From NCBI GenBank assembly GCA_963836905.1, contig CAWIKY010000006.1:744001-808000 (forward strand): DNA of 64,000 bases. Direction: 5' to 3'. This document shows positions 1 to 8,876 of this stretch, one piece after another. How positions within the stretch are numbered: the first letter of the stretch is position 1; every line of letters begins with the position of its first letter. Both the position numbers and the translations under genes were made by a program. The notes beneath the pieces were generated by a model. The model was not told the DNA's origin and made no database searches. It was given only the letters and a program-made list of their open reading frames with translations. The stretch is from CAWIKY01 sp963836905 (GTDB taxonomy: Bacteria > Pseudomonadota > Alphaproteobacteria > Caulobacterales > Hyphomonadaceae).

Positions 1-1214
1 CGGCGGTTGGCCCGTACACCGAGCGCAAACGGGATCAGGCAGAGCCCTGTCAGACAGGCTGCCAGAAGGAAGGGCGCACCGGGAAAGTATACCGGCGCGC
101 CATCGCTGGAGAAAGCATGGAGTGTCTGTGTCATCGCGACAGGCGAGAAGATCATGGCCAGAGACTGCAGGCTGGCGGACGCGCCTTGCAGTTCTCCCTG
201 CGCGTTCTTGGGTGTCAGGTTCGACATGATCGTGGTCAAGGCAGGCGCTGCCAGTCCGCCGAGCGCCGAGAACGGAATGATTGCGAACACCATCCAGGGC
301 TCCACGGCGAAAGCATAAGCCAGCAAGGCCAGCCCGTTGACCGCCAGCCCGAACGCTGCCGCCTTCAGTGCTCCGAACTTCTTGATGACCGGTCCGGTCA
401 GTCCGGCCTGAACCACGGCGGCTCCTATGCCGACGAGCGCAAGCGAGAAGCCGATCTGCCCCTCGCTCCAGTCATAGCGGATGGCCCCATGGAAATTCCA
501 GACCGCCGGATAGACGCTGTGCGCCAGCGCGAAGATCCCGACGGCGGCCAGAAACCAGACAACTTTCGGAAGCTTCACGAAATGGCGGAATGCACCGAAC
601 GGGTTCGAGCGCGCCAGCCTGAACGGGCGGCGCTCGTCCGGTGCAAGTGATTCCGGGAGCACGAACCAGCCATAGAGGAAGTTAACCATGGCCAGCGCCG
701 ACGCGGCAAAGAAGGGTGCGCGCGGATTGTACTCGCCAAGCAGTCCGCCAAGGGCAGGGCCGATGATGAAGCCGACACCAAAGGCCGCTCCGATCATTCC
801 AAAAGCGCGGCCGCGGTTTTCCGGCTCCGTGACATCGGCGATATAGGCGTTGGCGGTTGAAAACGTCGCAGATGAAATACCGGACAGCGCCCGCCCGATG
901 AAGAGAACGAGGAGACTTGTCGCAAATCCCATGATCATGAAATCGAGCGCAAGAGTGCCAATCGAGACCAGCAGCACGGGCCTGCGCCCGAACCGGTCCG
1001 ATAGCCCGCCAAGTGTCGGGCCGGCCATGAAGTTGGTCAGTGCAAAGGTCGCGGTGAGGAGACCGCCCCACACGACCGCGTCGCGCGCCGGCAGGTTGGT
1101 AATGCTCTCCAGAAGCGACGGGATGACCGGCACGATCAGCCCGAAGCCGATCATGTCAAGCGTGACGGTCACGATGACGAACAGGAAGGCGTTCCTGCCA
1201 TGGGTCTTCTTCAT
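1..1214 (-). CDS. MFS drug efflux transporter, TetA/TCR-like (C-terminus cut by window edge)
   Basis: Predicted inner-membrane exporter of small toxic compounds, working by proton antiport as in the TetA-like branch of the major facilitator superfamily. The visible reading frame is open from ATG 1214 to the left edge (about 404 codons), so only the C-terminal end is missing. Hydrophobic helices alternate with short loops, and the loop after helix 2 carries the family motif A as GGLSDRFGRRP at residues 69-79. The start is not certain: a GGGG run lies 12 nt before ATG 1214, and an in-frame TTG lies three codons upstream. The gene stands alone, divergent from the small gene at 1373. The substrate cannot be told from sequence. 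Confidence 0.88.
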   Translation of the reverse strand, partial: MKKTHGRNAFLFVIVTVTLDMIGFGLIVPVIPSLLESITNLPARDAVVWGGLLTATFALTNFMAGPTLGGLSDRFGRRPVLLVSIGTLALDFMIMGFATSLLVLFIGRALSGISSATFSTANAYIADVTEPENRGRAFGMIGAAFGVGFIIGPALGGLLGEYNPRAPFFAASALAMVNFLYGWFVLPESLAPDERRPFRLARSNPFGAFRHFVKLPKVVWFLAAVGIFALAHSVYPAVWNFHGAIRYDWSEGQIGFSLALVGIGAAVVQAGLTGPVIKKFGALKAAAFGLAVNGLALLAYAFAVEPWMVFAIIPFSALGGLAAPALTTIMSNLTPKNAQGELQGASASLQSLAMIFSPVAMTQTLHAFSSDGAPVYFPGAPFLLAACLTGLCLIPFALGVRANR

Positions 1215-1372
1215 GTGCGCCAATTGCCCCGTCGCCCGTGGATCAGCCACCGCCTTACGCCATCACAGAGCGTCATCAAAGCCCGTTGACGCCGCAGCGA
1301 GGCCGCAGGGTGGAACTGTCAGGCACCGGGAGCAGTTATTCATGGATTGAAACCTGTCCTGGAGGACGAGCC

Positions 1373-1606
1373 ATGCCGTTTGAACTTTTATACGCTGTCG
1401 CCATTGTCGTGATCGGGGGCGCCATTGCCTTCGCGCTTTACCGGACAACGAAACGGAGCGCTGTCGAGAAGGAAGTCACCGAGGTCGCCGCGCACGAGTA
1501 CAGGGAACACCCTGAAGAATACGACGATCATGAGCGCGAGCAATTAAAGGCCGTCGCGAAAGATGAGCAGGCGCGCCAGAAGCACAACGAGGCCAAGCCC
1601 CAATAG
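1373..1606 (+). CDS. Small single-pass membrane protein, 77 aa, unknown function
   Basis: I do not recognise a family. One transmembrane helix lies at about residues 4-22. It is followed by a hydrophilic tail rich in Glu, Lys and His, with the look of a coiled or extended cytoplasmic segment. ATG 1373 is preferred over upstream in-frame starts because GGAGG lies 8 nt ahead of it and the hydrophobic segment then begins at the N-terminus. It is divergent from the MFS gene and convergent with the aminotransferase. Function is unknown. Confidence 0.65.
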   Translation: MPFELLYAVAIVVIGGAIAFALYRTTKRSAVEKEVTEVAAHEYREHPEEYDDHEREQLKAVAKDEQARQKHNEAKPQ

Positions 1607-1641
1607 TCTATCGCAGCCGCGTCAAAGCGATCTGGCTGGCC

Positions 1642-2502
1642 CTAATCAGAGCCTTCAAGCGCTGCGCGGCGTACCGCCTGCATCTGTTGGGTAATCGGGC
1701 CGGGCTTTCCTGACCCGACGGGTTGGCCCTCGATACGCACAACCGGCGTTACGCCCGCCGTTGCGGACGTGATGAAGATTTCCTGCGCTGCGCGCACATC
1801 GTCCAGCGTAAACGTCCGTTCTGATACTTGAATTGTCTTCGGGGCAGGACTGTCCAGCAAGGTCTGTCGTGTGATTCCCGCCAGAATGCTGTTGGAGACA
1901 TTGCGTGTCAGAAGCTCGCCATCTTTCGTGACGATCCAGACATTGGATGAGGCCGCTTCGGTCACGATACCGTCGACATGCCAGATGGCGTCGTCCGCGC
2001 CGCGGCGTATCGCGTCCGCCTTCGCCAAAGCTGCACTGACAAGCTGGGTGGTTTTCAGATCGGAGCGTTTCCAACGCAGATCTTCCACGAAGACCGCGGA
2101 GATGCCGCGCTCAAACGCCGGTGTATCCAGAAGACGCTTGTGCTGCGCGACCAGAAGCAGCGTCGGGGTCAAATCAGCACTCGCAACAAAGTCGCGTGAG
2201 GCGGCCACGCCCGCGCTCACCTGCAGATAGATCATACCCTCGGTCAGGTCATTTCGCGCGATCAGTTCCTGATGATGGCCCAACCAGTCTGCGGGCGTCA
2301 TATCGAGCCGGATTTCGAGGCCGGCCAGAGTTCGTTGCAGCCTGATCATGTGTGCGTCGAAGTCGATGAGCCGACCCTTATAGACGGGCGTCACTTCATA
2401 GGCCGAATGCGCGAACATGAAGCCACGGTCGAACACCGACACCGTCGCCTCTTCTTCCGTCACGAAGGCACCATTCAGCCAGATAATCGGTTCGGTCGCC
2501 AT
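1642..2502 (-). CDS. dat: Class IV PLP aminotransferase, D-amino-acid aminotransferase-like
   Basis: Likely catalyses transamination of D-amino acids (D-alanine plus 2-oxoglutarate to pyruvate plus D-glutamate) in the cytoplasm. It has the fold-type IV layout: an N-terminal FVTEEEATVSVFDRGF segment, a RSDLKTT stretch holding the expected PLP-binding lysine, and a C-terminal ITSATAGVTPVV segment that binds the cofactor phosphate. At 286 residues it matches the family. An upstream in-frame ATG exists at 2529, but ATG 2502 directly follows a GGGGGG stretch. Branched-chain aminotransferase or aminodeoxychorismate lyase are the alternatives in the same fold; the overall pattern favours D-amino-acid aminotransferase. 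It is divergent from ccr. Confidence 0.85.
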   Translation of the reverse strand: MATEPIIWLNGAFVTEEEATVSVFDRGFMFAHSAYEVTPVYKGRLIDFDAHMIRLQRTLAGLEIRLDMTPADWLGHHQELIARNDLTEGMIYLQVSAGVAASRDFVASADLTPTLLLVAQHKRLLDTPAFERGISAVFVEDLRWKRSDLKTTQLVSAALAKADAIRRGADDAIWHVDGIVTEAASSNVWIVTKDGELLTRNVSNSILAGITRQTLLDSPAPKTIQVSERTFTLDDVRAAQEIFITSATAGVTPVVRIEGQPVGSGKPGPITQQMQAVRRAALEGSD

Positions 2503-2690
2503 GCGCCCCCCATTCATCGAAGTCGTCACGCATTCGCAACACGGCTGCCAAGGGAATGCTGCACCGCAACAATCAGGCTTGCCTTTACCCGTTATGCCTG
2601 CCTAAGTGGCAACGTAGAACATCGGATAGTCGGTTCCGACGCGTTCGGCAAGAATCGTGCGCGCGGGACGAAAATGCGGGGAGCCAAAGC

Positions 2691-3968
2691 ATGACTGATA
2701 CCGAATCCAGTGCCGAACAGAAAAAGATTTACGCGCTCGGCGAAATGCCGCCCGCCTTCCACGTTCCCGAGCTGATGCACGCTTGGGCCATTCGCCGCGA
2801 CCGGCACGGGCGTCCTGCTACGGCGATGCAGCATGAACAGGTGCCTGTACCGACAATCGACTCCGACGAAGTGCTCGTTCTGGTGATGGCAGCCGGCGTC
2901 AACTATAACGGCATCTGGGCGGCGCTCGGCGACCCGGTCTCACCCTTCGACATTCACAAGCAGGACTTTCACGTCGCCGGATCGGATGCGGCGGGTATCG
3001 TCTGGTCGGTTGGTCGCAAGGTCAAACGCTGGAAACCCGGTGACGAGGTCGTCATCCACTGCAATCAGGATGATGGCGATGATGAGGAATGCAATGGCGG
3101 CGATCCGATGTTCTCGCCCAGCCAGCGCATCTGGGGATATGAGACCCCCGACGGCTCATTTGCGCAGTTCTGCCGCGTGCAGTCGCGCCAGCTCATGCCT
3201 CGCCCCAAGCATCTCACTTGGGAAGAGAGCGCCTGTTATACGCTCACCCTCGCAACGGCTTACCGCATGTTGTTCGGTCACCGCCCGCATGTGCTGAAAC
3301 CCGGCGAGAACGTGCTTGTCTGGGGCGCATCAGGCGGGCTCGGTTCGTTCGCGACGCAATTGTGCGCCGTGACGGGTGCTCACGCCATCGGCGTGGTCTC
3401 ATCTGAAGACAAGAAAGACTTTGTGCTTTCCATGGGCGCAAAGGCGGCACTGAACCGAAACGACTTCGACTGCTGGGGCCAGCTGCCCAAGGTCAACGGT
3501 CCTGAGTTCAATGATTACATGAAAGAGACGCGCAAGTTCGGCAAGGCGATCTGGGAGATCACCGGCAGGCAGGATGTCGACATGGTCTTCGAGCATCCGG
3601 GCGAAGCGACCATGCCGGTGTCGGTGTTTGTCGTGAAGCGCGGCGGCATGGTGGTCATCTGTGCGGGCACGACGGGCTTCAATCTTACCATGGATGCGCG
3701 CTTCCTCTGGATGCGCCAGAAGCGCGTTCAGGGCTCGCATTTTGCCAATCTCAAGCAGGCCTCCGCAGCCAACCGTCTCGTCATCGACCGTCGGATCGAT
3801 CCGTGCATGTCGGAAGTCTTTCCGTGGCGCGATATTCCTGCGGCGCATGAAAAGATGCTCGATAACAAGCATCTGCCTGGAAACATGGCGGTTCTGGTTA
3901 CCGCGCCACGCGCCGGGCTGCGCACCGTAGAGGACGTCAAGCACGCCTATGAGGCCTTGCCGGGTTAG
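2691..3968 (+). CDS. ccr: Crotonyl-CoA carboxylase/reductase
   Basis: NADPH-dependent reductive carboxylation of crotonyl-CoA to ethylmalonyl-CoA, the key step of the ethylmalonyl-CoA pathway that replaces the glyoxylate shunt in many Alphaproteobacteria. The 425-residue product belongs to the zinc-independent MDR superfamily: a GroES-like N-terminal half containing GVNYNGIWAALGDPV, then a Rossmann half with the nucleotide loop WGASGGLGSF near residue 205. ATG 2691 follows GGGGAGCC at good spacing, and the product then has normal family length; longer in-frame starts upstream have no family support. It is divergent from dat and convergent with the ParA-like gene. Confidence 0.95.
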   Translation: MTDTESSAEQKKIYALGEMPPAFHVPELMHAWAIRRDRHGRPATAMQHEQVPVPTIDSDEVLVLVMAAGVNYNGIWAALGDPVSPFDIHKQDFHVAGSDAAGIVWSVGRKVKRWKPGDEVVIHCNQDDGDDEECNGGDPMFSPSQRIWGYETPDGSFAQFCRVQSRQLMPRPKHLTWEESACYTLTLATAYRMLFGHRPHVLKPGENVLVWGASGGLGSFATQLCAVTGAHAIGVVSSEDKKDFVLSMGAKAALNRNDFDCWGQLPKVNGPEFNDYMKETRKFGKAIWEITGRQDVDMVFEHPGEATMPVSVFVVKRGGMVVICAGTTGFNLTMDARFLWMRQKRVQGSHFANLKQASAANRLVIDRRIDPCMSEVFPWRDIPAAHEKMLDNKHLPGNMAVLVTAPRAGLRTVEDVKHAYEALPG

Positions 3969-3982
3969 GGGGCGCTGCCGCC

Positions 3983-4765
3983 CTAGTCGGCTTGCCGTAA
4001 GGCCATCGCGCCCACGCTTGCCATCACTTCATGGGCAAGCCGTTTCACCTCGGTCCGGGCTGCCAGCATGCTGTTGGGCAGCGGTTCGCCCGCAATCGTA
4101 TCGAGCGGCGTAATGCCGGTTGCCATCATGTTGCGATAGGCCACGCGGTCGATCAGGCCATGCACAACGGACATGCCGCAGACGTGCGAGAAATCCACCA
4201 GCTTGTCGCGTACATCCGTCCCGACGCGGGTCGCCAGATGCGAGCGGCGGTTGAGGCAGAGGTTCCAGCCGACAGGCTCTTCCATGCGCGAAAGGCCGTG
4301 GCGACGGACCAGTTCGACAAGCTCCATATACGGGCGAACGGCCTGCAATTGCGGCCCGTCACCCGGCATGAGCTGGTAAAGATCGATCGGGCTTTCGGTG
4401 ATCGTCGTCAGTATGGTGTCGGCCTGCAAATGCGCGGCGATGACTTCCGGACGCCAGAGTGAGGCTGTGTCGATCAGCAGGACATCGCACCCGTCCTGTG
4501 CGGCATAGCGGGCCTCGGTACGGATACTGGTCTGCCAATCACTGACATCCGGTGTGCCGCCGGTCATGTTCAGATCCAGTACGGTGGGCGCAGGCAGGTC
4601 GGCAAACTCCCGCGCGGCCAGAAACCGTGCCAGCGGGCGGGTCGCGCGGTCGAACTCCAGCACCTTTACGCGGTAGCCCGAGAGCGCAAGCTGGACGGAA
4701 AGGATCGCAGCAAGTGTCGTTTTGCCGGTGCCGCCCTTGAAGCTTCCTATTGTGACAGTCTTCAT
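3983..4765 (-). CDS. ParA/MipZ-family P-loop ATPase
   Basis: A MinD/ParA-type ATPase that probably dimerises on ATP and helps position DNA or the division plane. The N-terminus has the deviant Walker A FKGGTGKTT at residues 8-16, with the signature lysine of the family, and a Walker B-like DVLLIDTAS near residue 95. There is no neighbouring parB, which fits MipZ-like or orphan ParA proteins better than a parAB operon. ATG 4765 has GGGAG 6 nt upstream and yields the usual MKTVTIGSFKGG start; ATG 4792 would only add an uncharacteristic tail. It could equally serve another cargo, since C-terminal conservation with MipZ cannot be judged here. Confidence 0.8.
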   Translation of the reverse strand: MKTVTIGSFKGGTGKTTLAAILSVQLALSGYRVKVLEFDRATRPLARFLAAREFADLPAPTVLDLNMTGGTPDVSDWQTSIRTEARYAAQDGCDVLLIDTASLWRPEVIAAHLQADTILTTITESPIDLYQLMPGDGPQLQAVRPYMELVELVRRHGLSRMEEPVGWNLCLNRRSHLATRVGTDVRDKLVDFSHVCGMSVVHGLIDRVAYRNMMATGITPLDTIAGEPLPNSMLAARTEVKRLAHEVMASVGAMALRQAD

Positions 4766-4923
4766 GGCTGGCTCCCGCCCGTTCCGGCACATCCGGTGAT
4801 ATGACAGGCAAGGAGAGTGCCAGATCAGGTCGGCTTGGCCCCGGGCGTATGTTCAGGTGCGTCTGAAAAGATGAAGGGCCAAGTACGGGGTCAGCCAACC
4901 CCTGCTTACCCGCAAGCTTCGGC

Positions 4924-5565
4924 CTAAATCCAGCGAAGCGGGGGTGCATCGTTCTTCAATGTATCCATGGTTTTACGAAGCCGTTCCATATAGTCGGCTT
5001 TCACGCCGCACCATTTGAATGGCTCTCCAACGACAGCTGAGCAATTAAACGGGACGAGCGTTCTGGAGCCTTTGGGGAGAACGCGGCCTGCCCCCTGTAA
5101 ATAGACCGGATACACGGGTGCGTCTGGAAATGCTTCTGCCAGCCGCGCAATCCCTGCTTTGAAATCAGCCATTTCTTCGGCTTCGCCTCGTGATCCTTCT
5201 GGAAAGATGATCAGAATTTCTTCACGTGCCAAGGCCTCCTTACACCCGCCAAGTACGTCATCGCCGCGTCGTATTCCCCGACGCTTGACCGGAATGATTC
5301 CGATGATCTTCAATGATAACCAGCGCGATACTGACCCCTTGAGGAAATGGTCTGCGGCCGCGACGGGGCGAACCAGGTGAAGGCTGCGTGCCGGAAACAG
5401 ACAGAGAAGCAACATGATGTCGATATGACTATTGTGATTAGCCGCAATGATTGCAGGCCCACGCTTTGGCAAATTGCGCTGGCCCACCACGTCAAGTCCT
5501 ACAACCCCGCGAATGAACGGGCGGATTATTGCCACCAGCAAAAAACGTCTTAGCGCGTGCAGCAT
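4924..5565 (-). CDS. plsC: 1-acyl-sn-glycerol-3-phosphate acyltransferase (PlsC family)
   Basis: Membrane-bound acyltransferase expected to convert lysophosphatidate to phosphatidate. Motif I is NHNSHID (NHx4D), with catalytic His and Asp, and motif III is FPEGSRG, which binds the glycerol phosphate. A hydrophobic segment at the N-terminus fits membrane attachment. ATG 5565 lies immediately after the TAG stop of cdsA, so the pair is translationally coupled; an upstream in-frame start at 5637 would overlap cdsA by 71 nt. Together with the facing genes at 6555-7650 it forms a phospholipid module resembling the ynb cluster of enterobacteria. Confidence 0.9.
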   Translation of the reverse strand: MLHALRRFLLVAIIRPFIRGVVGLDVVGQRNLPKRGPAIIAANHNSHIDIMLLLCLFPARSLHLVRPVAAADHFLKGSVSRWLSLKIIGIIPVKRRGIRRGDDVLGGCKEALAREEILIIFPEGSRGEAEEMADFKAGIARLAEAFPDAPVYPVYLQGAGRVLPKGSRTLVPFNCSAVVGEPFKWCGVKADYMERLRKTMDTLKNDAPPLRWI

Positions 5566-5566
5566 G

Positions 5567-6526
5567 CTAGAAACGCTCCAGAGAAAAGTAAGCAAGCATG
5601 TGAAAATAGAACGGCGCCGTAAACATAAGGCTGTCAAGCCGGTCTAGCGCACCGCCATGACCAGGAAGAAGACGGCTTGAATCTTTGACACCCAGATCAC
5701 GTTTTATCGCAGACATGGTCACGTCACCAAAAAACCCGAGGACCGGCAAGCTCAAACCGACGAAAATGCTTTCAAACAGGGAGAACGGCGTGAAGTAGGG
5801 CGAAAGCACCACGAATATCACAGCAGTGCTTAGAAATCCGCCGATTGCGCCCTCCCAAGTTTTGTTCGGGCTCACGGTAGGGGTTATTTTATGCCGACCT
5901 AACAGCCTGCCCCAGACATACTGAGTTACATCGTTGAGTTGGGTCATGAAGATGAGAAAGAATACCAGTCCCGCCGGTCCAGCTTGCGGCACCTCTTCCG
6001 ACGGAACGCGCATCAACAACGCGACATGCGCCAAATTGAAGACGCAAATAATGATGCCCCAGTTGAGTATACCGGCCGTCGCCAGAAAACCATCCGTCCT
6101 TCCGAAAAAGGCCATCAAGACGGCCATTCCGATAAAGAAGTAAACCGGCATCAGGACGAGGAAATAGTCGTAATTATTTACCCAGATGGACCAGTAAACC
6201 ACTAGCACAGACAGATAAGCAAAGAGCACAACGAGCCGGTCTTGCCGACGGGTCGGGACCAGCGTCATAAATTCCCGTAGCGCAATAAAGCTCACATAGG
6301 CCCAGACCAGCGTGAAAGCCTGCCAGCCCAGTAAGAGCGGGATGACTAATACAAGGCTGATGATCCACCAGCTTGTCATACGTGGACGCAAATCTGCCCA
6401 TTGGTTGCTTCGCCCCAACAGAGCCGCCGCGCCGCTTCCTGATACCAAAAGTCCGAGCAGGACTGACAGCCCTACAATCAACGGGAATGGTTGCTGTTGC
6501 AGCGCAGGTGTGATGATTTCGAGCAC
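5567..6526 (-). CDS. cdsA: Phosphatidate cytidylyltransferase (CdsA/YnbB-like)
   Basis: Makes CDP-diacylglycerol from CTP and phosphatidate in the inner membrane. The 319-residue protein has about eight hydrophobic helices. It carries the family signature near the C-terminus: SAIKRDLGVKDSS followed by LLPGHGGALDRLDS, with the conserved K-R, K-D and HGG-x-x-D-R positions. It is the first gene of a two-gene unit with plsC, and it faces the genes at 6555 and 6976 across a 28-nt gap. The linked CDP-alcohol transferase suggests a dedicated pathway copy (YnbB-like), so a separate housekeeping cdsA may exist elsewhere in the genome. Confidence 0.9.
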   Translation of the reverse strand: MLEIITPALQQQPFPLIVGLSVLLGLLVSGSGAAALLGRSNQWADLRPRMTSWWIISLVLVIPLLLGWQAFTLVWAYVSFIALREFMTLVPTRRQDRLVVLFAYLSVLVVYWSIWVNNYDYFLVLMPVYFFIGMAVLMAFFGRTDGFLATAGILNWGIIICVFNLAHVALLMRVPSEEVPQAGPAGLVFFLIFMTQLNDVTQYVWGRLLGRHKITPTVSPNKTWEGAIGGFLSTAVIFVVLSPYFTPFSLFESIFVGLSLPVLGFFGDVTMSAIKRDLGVKDSSRLLPGHGGALDRLDSLMFTAPFYFHMLAYFSLERF

Positions 6527-6554
6527 TGCACTTCTCCGTGAGGCTTATCAGGCA

Positions 6555-6989
6555 ATGCATTTGCAAGAAGATATTATCGCTGGGTTGAGAGGGCTAGCAA
6601 GCCAAACGATCATCCATATCGCATTCGCCTTCCTCGCCATGGGCAGTTGGGCGGTGTTTGCCAATCGCGAGTACGCCATGCCTGCCCCCCTCATTGCGGG
6701 CGTTGTTCAAGGCGCATTGTCCGCCAGCATCACATTTTTTATGAAGCAGTCGTTGGATTGGCTCCGTCTCAGATTTGATCGCGCAGGCTATCGTATCGCG
6801 GCGTTAATTGCACCCCCGGTACTTGTGTGTTCGGTCTCACTTGCCGGTCTGGTTTTCATTCACTGGTTCGCTTCGACACCGGAGATCGCCTTGACAATTG
6901 CTGTCCCCTTCTGCGTCGCGTTCACCTATGCCGTTGTATATAACGCGCTGAGCTGGAGCGGAGTAATAAAGAAGCATGGACAGCCCTGA
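6555..6989 (+). CDS. Polytopic membrane protein of a lipid gene cluster, unknown
   Basis: A 144-residue protein with about four hydrophobic helices, around residues 14-31, 40-58, 77-98 and 108-130, and no catalytic motif I can name. ATG 6555 is chosen because the frame upstream runs backwards into cdsA and has no hydrophobic logic. Its end overlaps the next gene by 14 nt, so the two are co-translated. It sits between cdsA and a CDP-alcohol phosphatidyltransferase, and a role in making or moving the product lipid is a guess from position only. Confidence 0.7.
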   Translation: MHLQEDIIAGLRGLASQTIIHIAFAFLAMGSWAVFANREYAMPAPLIAGVVQGALSASITFFMKQSLDWLRLRFDRAGYRIAALIAPPVLVCSVSLAGLVFIHWFASTPEIALTIAVPFCVAFTYAVVYNALSWSGVIKKHGQP

Positions 6990-7650
6990 TCCCAGACGCC
7001 CGATTGCTGCCCGGTCTTCAGGATGGGCGCAATCGTTTGCCCGTAGATTAGGGCGGACAGGAATAACGCCCAACCAGATATCGATTGCGAGCATGGCTTG
7101 CGCGCTATTGGCAGGCAGTGCCTTGGTAAGCAGCGCAGATCAGGAAGCGTTCTGGCGGGCGCTCTTGTTGCTGACGGGTGCCGCGATGATCCAATTCAGA
7201 TTGTTGTGTAATTTGTTCGACGGCATGGTTGCGGTCGAAGGTGGAAAGGGCACGAGCGACGGACCCTTCTGGAATGAAGCTCCCGACCGGATTTCAGATA
7301 TTTTCATCCTCGTCGGGTTTTCCGGTGCAGCCGGTCAATGGACTCTCGGATGGGTAGCCGCGGCGCTTGCGATCAGCACAGCTTATGTCCGGGAATTAGG
7401 TAGAGCAAATGGTGCGGGTGCGGTGTATTCTGGCCCGATGGCCAAGCAGCATCGCATGGCGCTGGTCACCGTTGCTCTTGTGATCGCTTGCATCGAACCT
7501 GTTTGGGGTTGGCAGGGTGACACGATCACTATAGCGCTCTGGGTGTTGATTGCAGGGACCGCAATGACCGCGATAATACGGTCGTGGACAGTCATTCGCC
7601 GACTGAAAAGTCCCGATTTGGACCGGGCTGACAATAGCCGTGCCAGCTAA
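6976..7650 (+). CDS. CDP-alcohol phosphatidyltransferase, YnbA-like variant
   Basis: Member of the membrane CDP-alcohol phosphotransferase family, which moves a phosphatidyl group from CDP-diacylglycerol to an alcohol. The active-site region spans residues 76-103, but it departs from the canonical Dx2DGx2AR..Gx3Dx3D. The first Asp is Asn (NLFDG), the Arg after Ala is Val (DGMVAV), and the third Asp is Asn (GPFWNEAPD). As I recall, E. coli YnbA also has Asn at the first and third Asp positions, so this may be a subfamily trait. Five or six helices are visible. It overlaps the preceding membrane gene and is convergent with hisI. Confidence 0.82.
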   Translation: MDSPDPRRPIAARSSGWAQSFARRLGRTGITPNQISIASMACALLAGSALVSSADQEAFWRALLLLTGAAMIQFRLLCNLFDGMVAVEGGKGTSDGPFWNEAPDRISDIFILVGFSGAAGQWTLGWVAAALAISTAYVRELGRANGAGAVYSGPMAKQHRMALVTVALVIACIEPVWGWQGDTITIALWVLIAGTAMTAIIRSWTVIRRLKSPDLDRADNSRAS

Positions 7651-7665
7651 TAGTGTTTTCGCGGC

Positions 7666-8034
7666 TCATTCGACCGTCAAGCCACCATCCGCGCCGACGA
7701 CCCGATAGAAACAGGAGCGACGGCCGGTATGGCAGGTGAGGCCGGTCTGTCGCACGGTCATCAACAGCGCATCCTGATCGCAATCGATCCGCGCCTCGAC
7801 GAGCTCCTGAATATGGCCGGAGGTGTCGCCCTTGCGCCAGAGCTCTCCGCGCGAGCGCGACCAGTAGGTGACACGGCCCGTTTCGAGCGTTGCCTGCAAG
7901 GCGGTGTCGTTCATCCAGGCCAGCATCAGAACCTCGCCGGTGGCCTCGTCCTGAGCGATGGCCGCGATCAGCCCGTCCGCATTCCAGCGGGGGCTGAGCG
8001 TTCCTGTTTCCTCGATGGTCGCATCACCGGACAT
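7666..8034 (-). CDS. hisI: Phosphoribosyl-AMP cyclohydrolase
   Basis: Third step of histidine biosynthesis: opens the purine ring of phosphoribosyl-AMP. The 122-residue product has the zinc-site segments DCDQDALLM and CHTGRRSCFYR with their conserved cysteines, plus the AWMNDTALQ and WSRSRGELW blocks typical of HisI. There is no fused HisE domain. ATG 8034 has GGAGG 5 nt upstream, so the upstream in-frame ATG at 8049 is not used here. It lies 20 nt downstream of folE on the same strand, an adjacency common in Alphaproteobacteria. Confidence 0.95.
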   Translation of the reverse strand: MSGDATIEETGTLSPRWNADGLIAAIAQDEATGEVLMLAWMNDTALQATLETGRVTYWSRSRGELWRKGDTSGHIQELVEARIDCDQDALLMTVRQTGLTCHTGRRSCFYRVVGADGGLTVE

Positions 8035-8054
8035 GTTGCCTCCGGCCACCGTGC

Positions 8055-8693
8055 CTACTTGCCCGCGAGACGCAGGAAGCGGTCACGCAGGTTGGAGTCC
8101 GTCTTGAAGACGCCTGTAAACTGGGTGGTGATGGTCGAAACGTCGGGGTGGTGGACGCCGCGTGTCGTCATGCATTGGTGCTTGGCGTCGATGAGAACCG
8201 CGCAACCGGACGGCGCAAGGCTTTCGGTAATGGCGTCGGCGATTTGCGCCGTCATGGTTTCCTGCGTCTGCAGACGCTTGGCGTAGATTTCCACGACACG
8301 TGCCAGCTTCGAAATGCCGACGACGGCATGGGTGGGCATGTAGGCGACGAACGCCTTGCCAAGAAACGGTGCCATATGGTGTTCGCAATGGCTCTCCACG
8401 TCGATATCGCGAAGCATGACCATGTCGTCATAGCCCTGCACATCGTCGAACGTGCGCGACAGATACGTCACCGGATCTTCGTTATATCCCTGAAACCACT
8501 CTTCATAGGCTTTCACGACACGTTTGGGCGTATCGAGAAGGCCCTCGCGGCGTGGATCATCGCCCGCCCAGGCGAGCAAAGTGCGCACGGCATCTTCCGC
8601 TTCGGCACGGCTTGGGCGCACTGGCGTTTCGGCGCGCTCGTATTCCTTGGGATCGGTTACTACGTCCATCGGCATGTCTGGTTTTTCTTTCAT
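8055..8693 (-). CDS. folE: GTP cyclohydrolase I
   Basis: Converts GTP to 7,8-dihydroneopterin triphosphate, the first step of folate biosynthesis. Recognised by ESHCEHHMAPF (zinc Cys and His residues), by GISKLARVVEIYAKR and the following LQTQE, and by KHQCMTTRGV, which holds the second zinc cysteine. At 212 residues it is of usual length, with a charged N-terminal extension of about 30 residues. It probably forms an operon with hisI downstream. The 183-nt region to cysS is shared by two divergent promoters and includes a short ATATCGATAT palindrome. Confidence 0.96.
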   Translation of the reverse strand: MKEKPDMPMDVVTDPKEYERAETPVRPSRAEAEDAVRTLLAWAGDDPRREGLLDTPKRVVKAYEEWFQGYNEDPVTYLSRTFDDVQGYDDMVMLRDIDVESHCEHHMAPFLGKAFVAYMPTHAVVGISKLARVVEIYAKRLQTQETMTAQIADAITESLAPSGCAVLIDAKHQCMTTRGVHHPDVSTITTQFTGVFKTDSNLRDRFLRLAGK

Positions 8694-8876
8694 CTGAGGG
8701 ACGAGGGTCGAGCCGGTAGCGCCGCGAAATGCGAACGATCAGGACTTAACGCCCGCCCGGGTGTCTACCCTCAGGGCTTGATATCGATATAAGCATCGGG
8801 CGAAGTGATTTCCAACCTTTCGCCGCCCTGACGTTGCGGCAGCATTGTCACTAGTTTTCATACGAAAGACCGCCCC

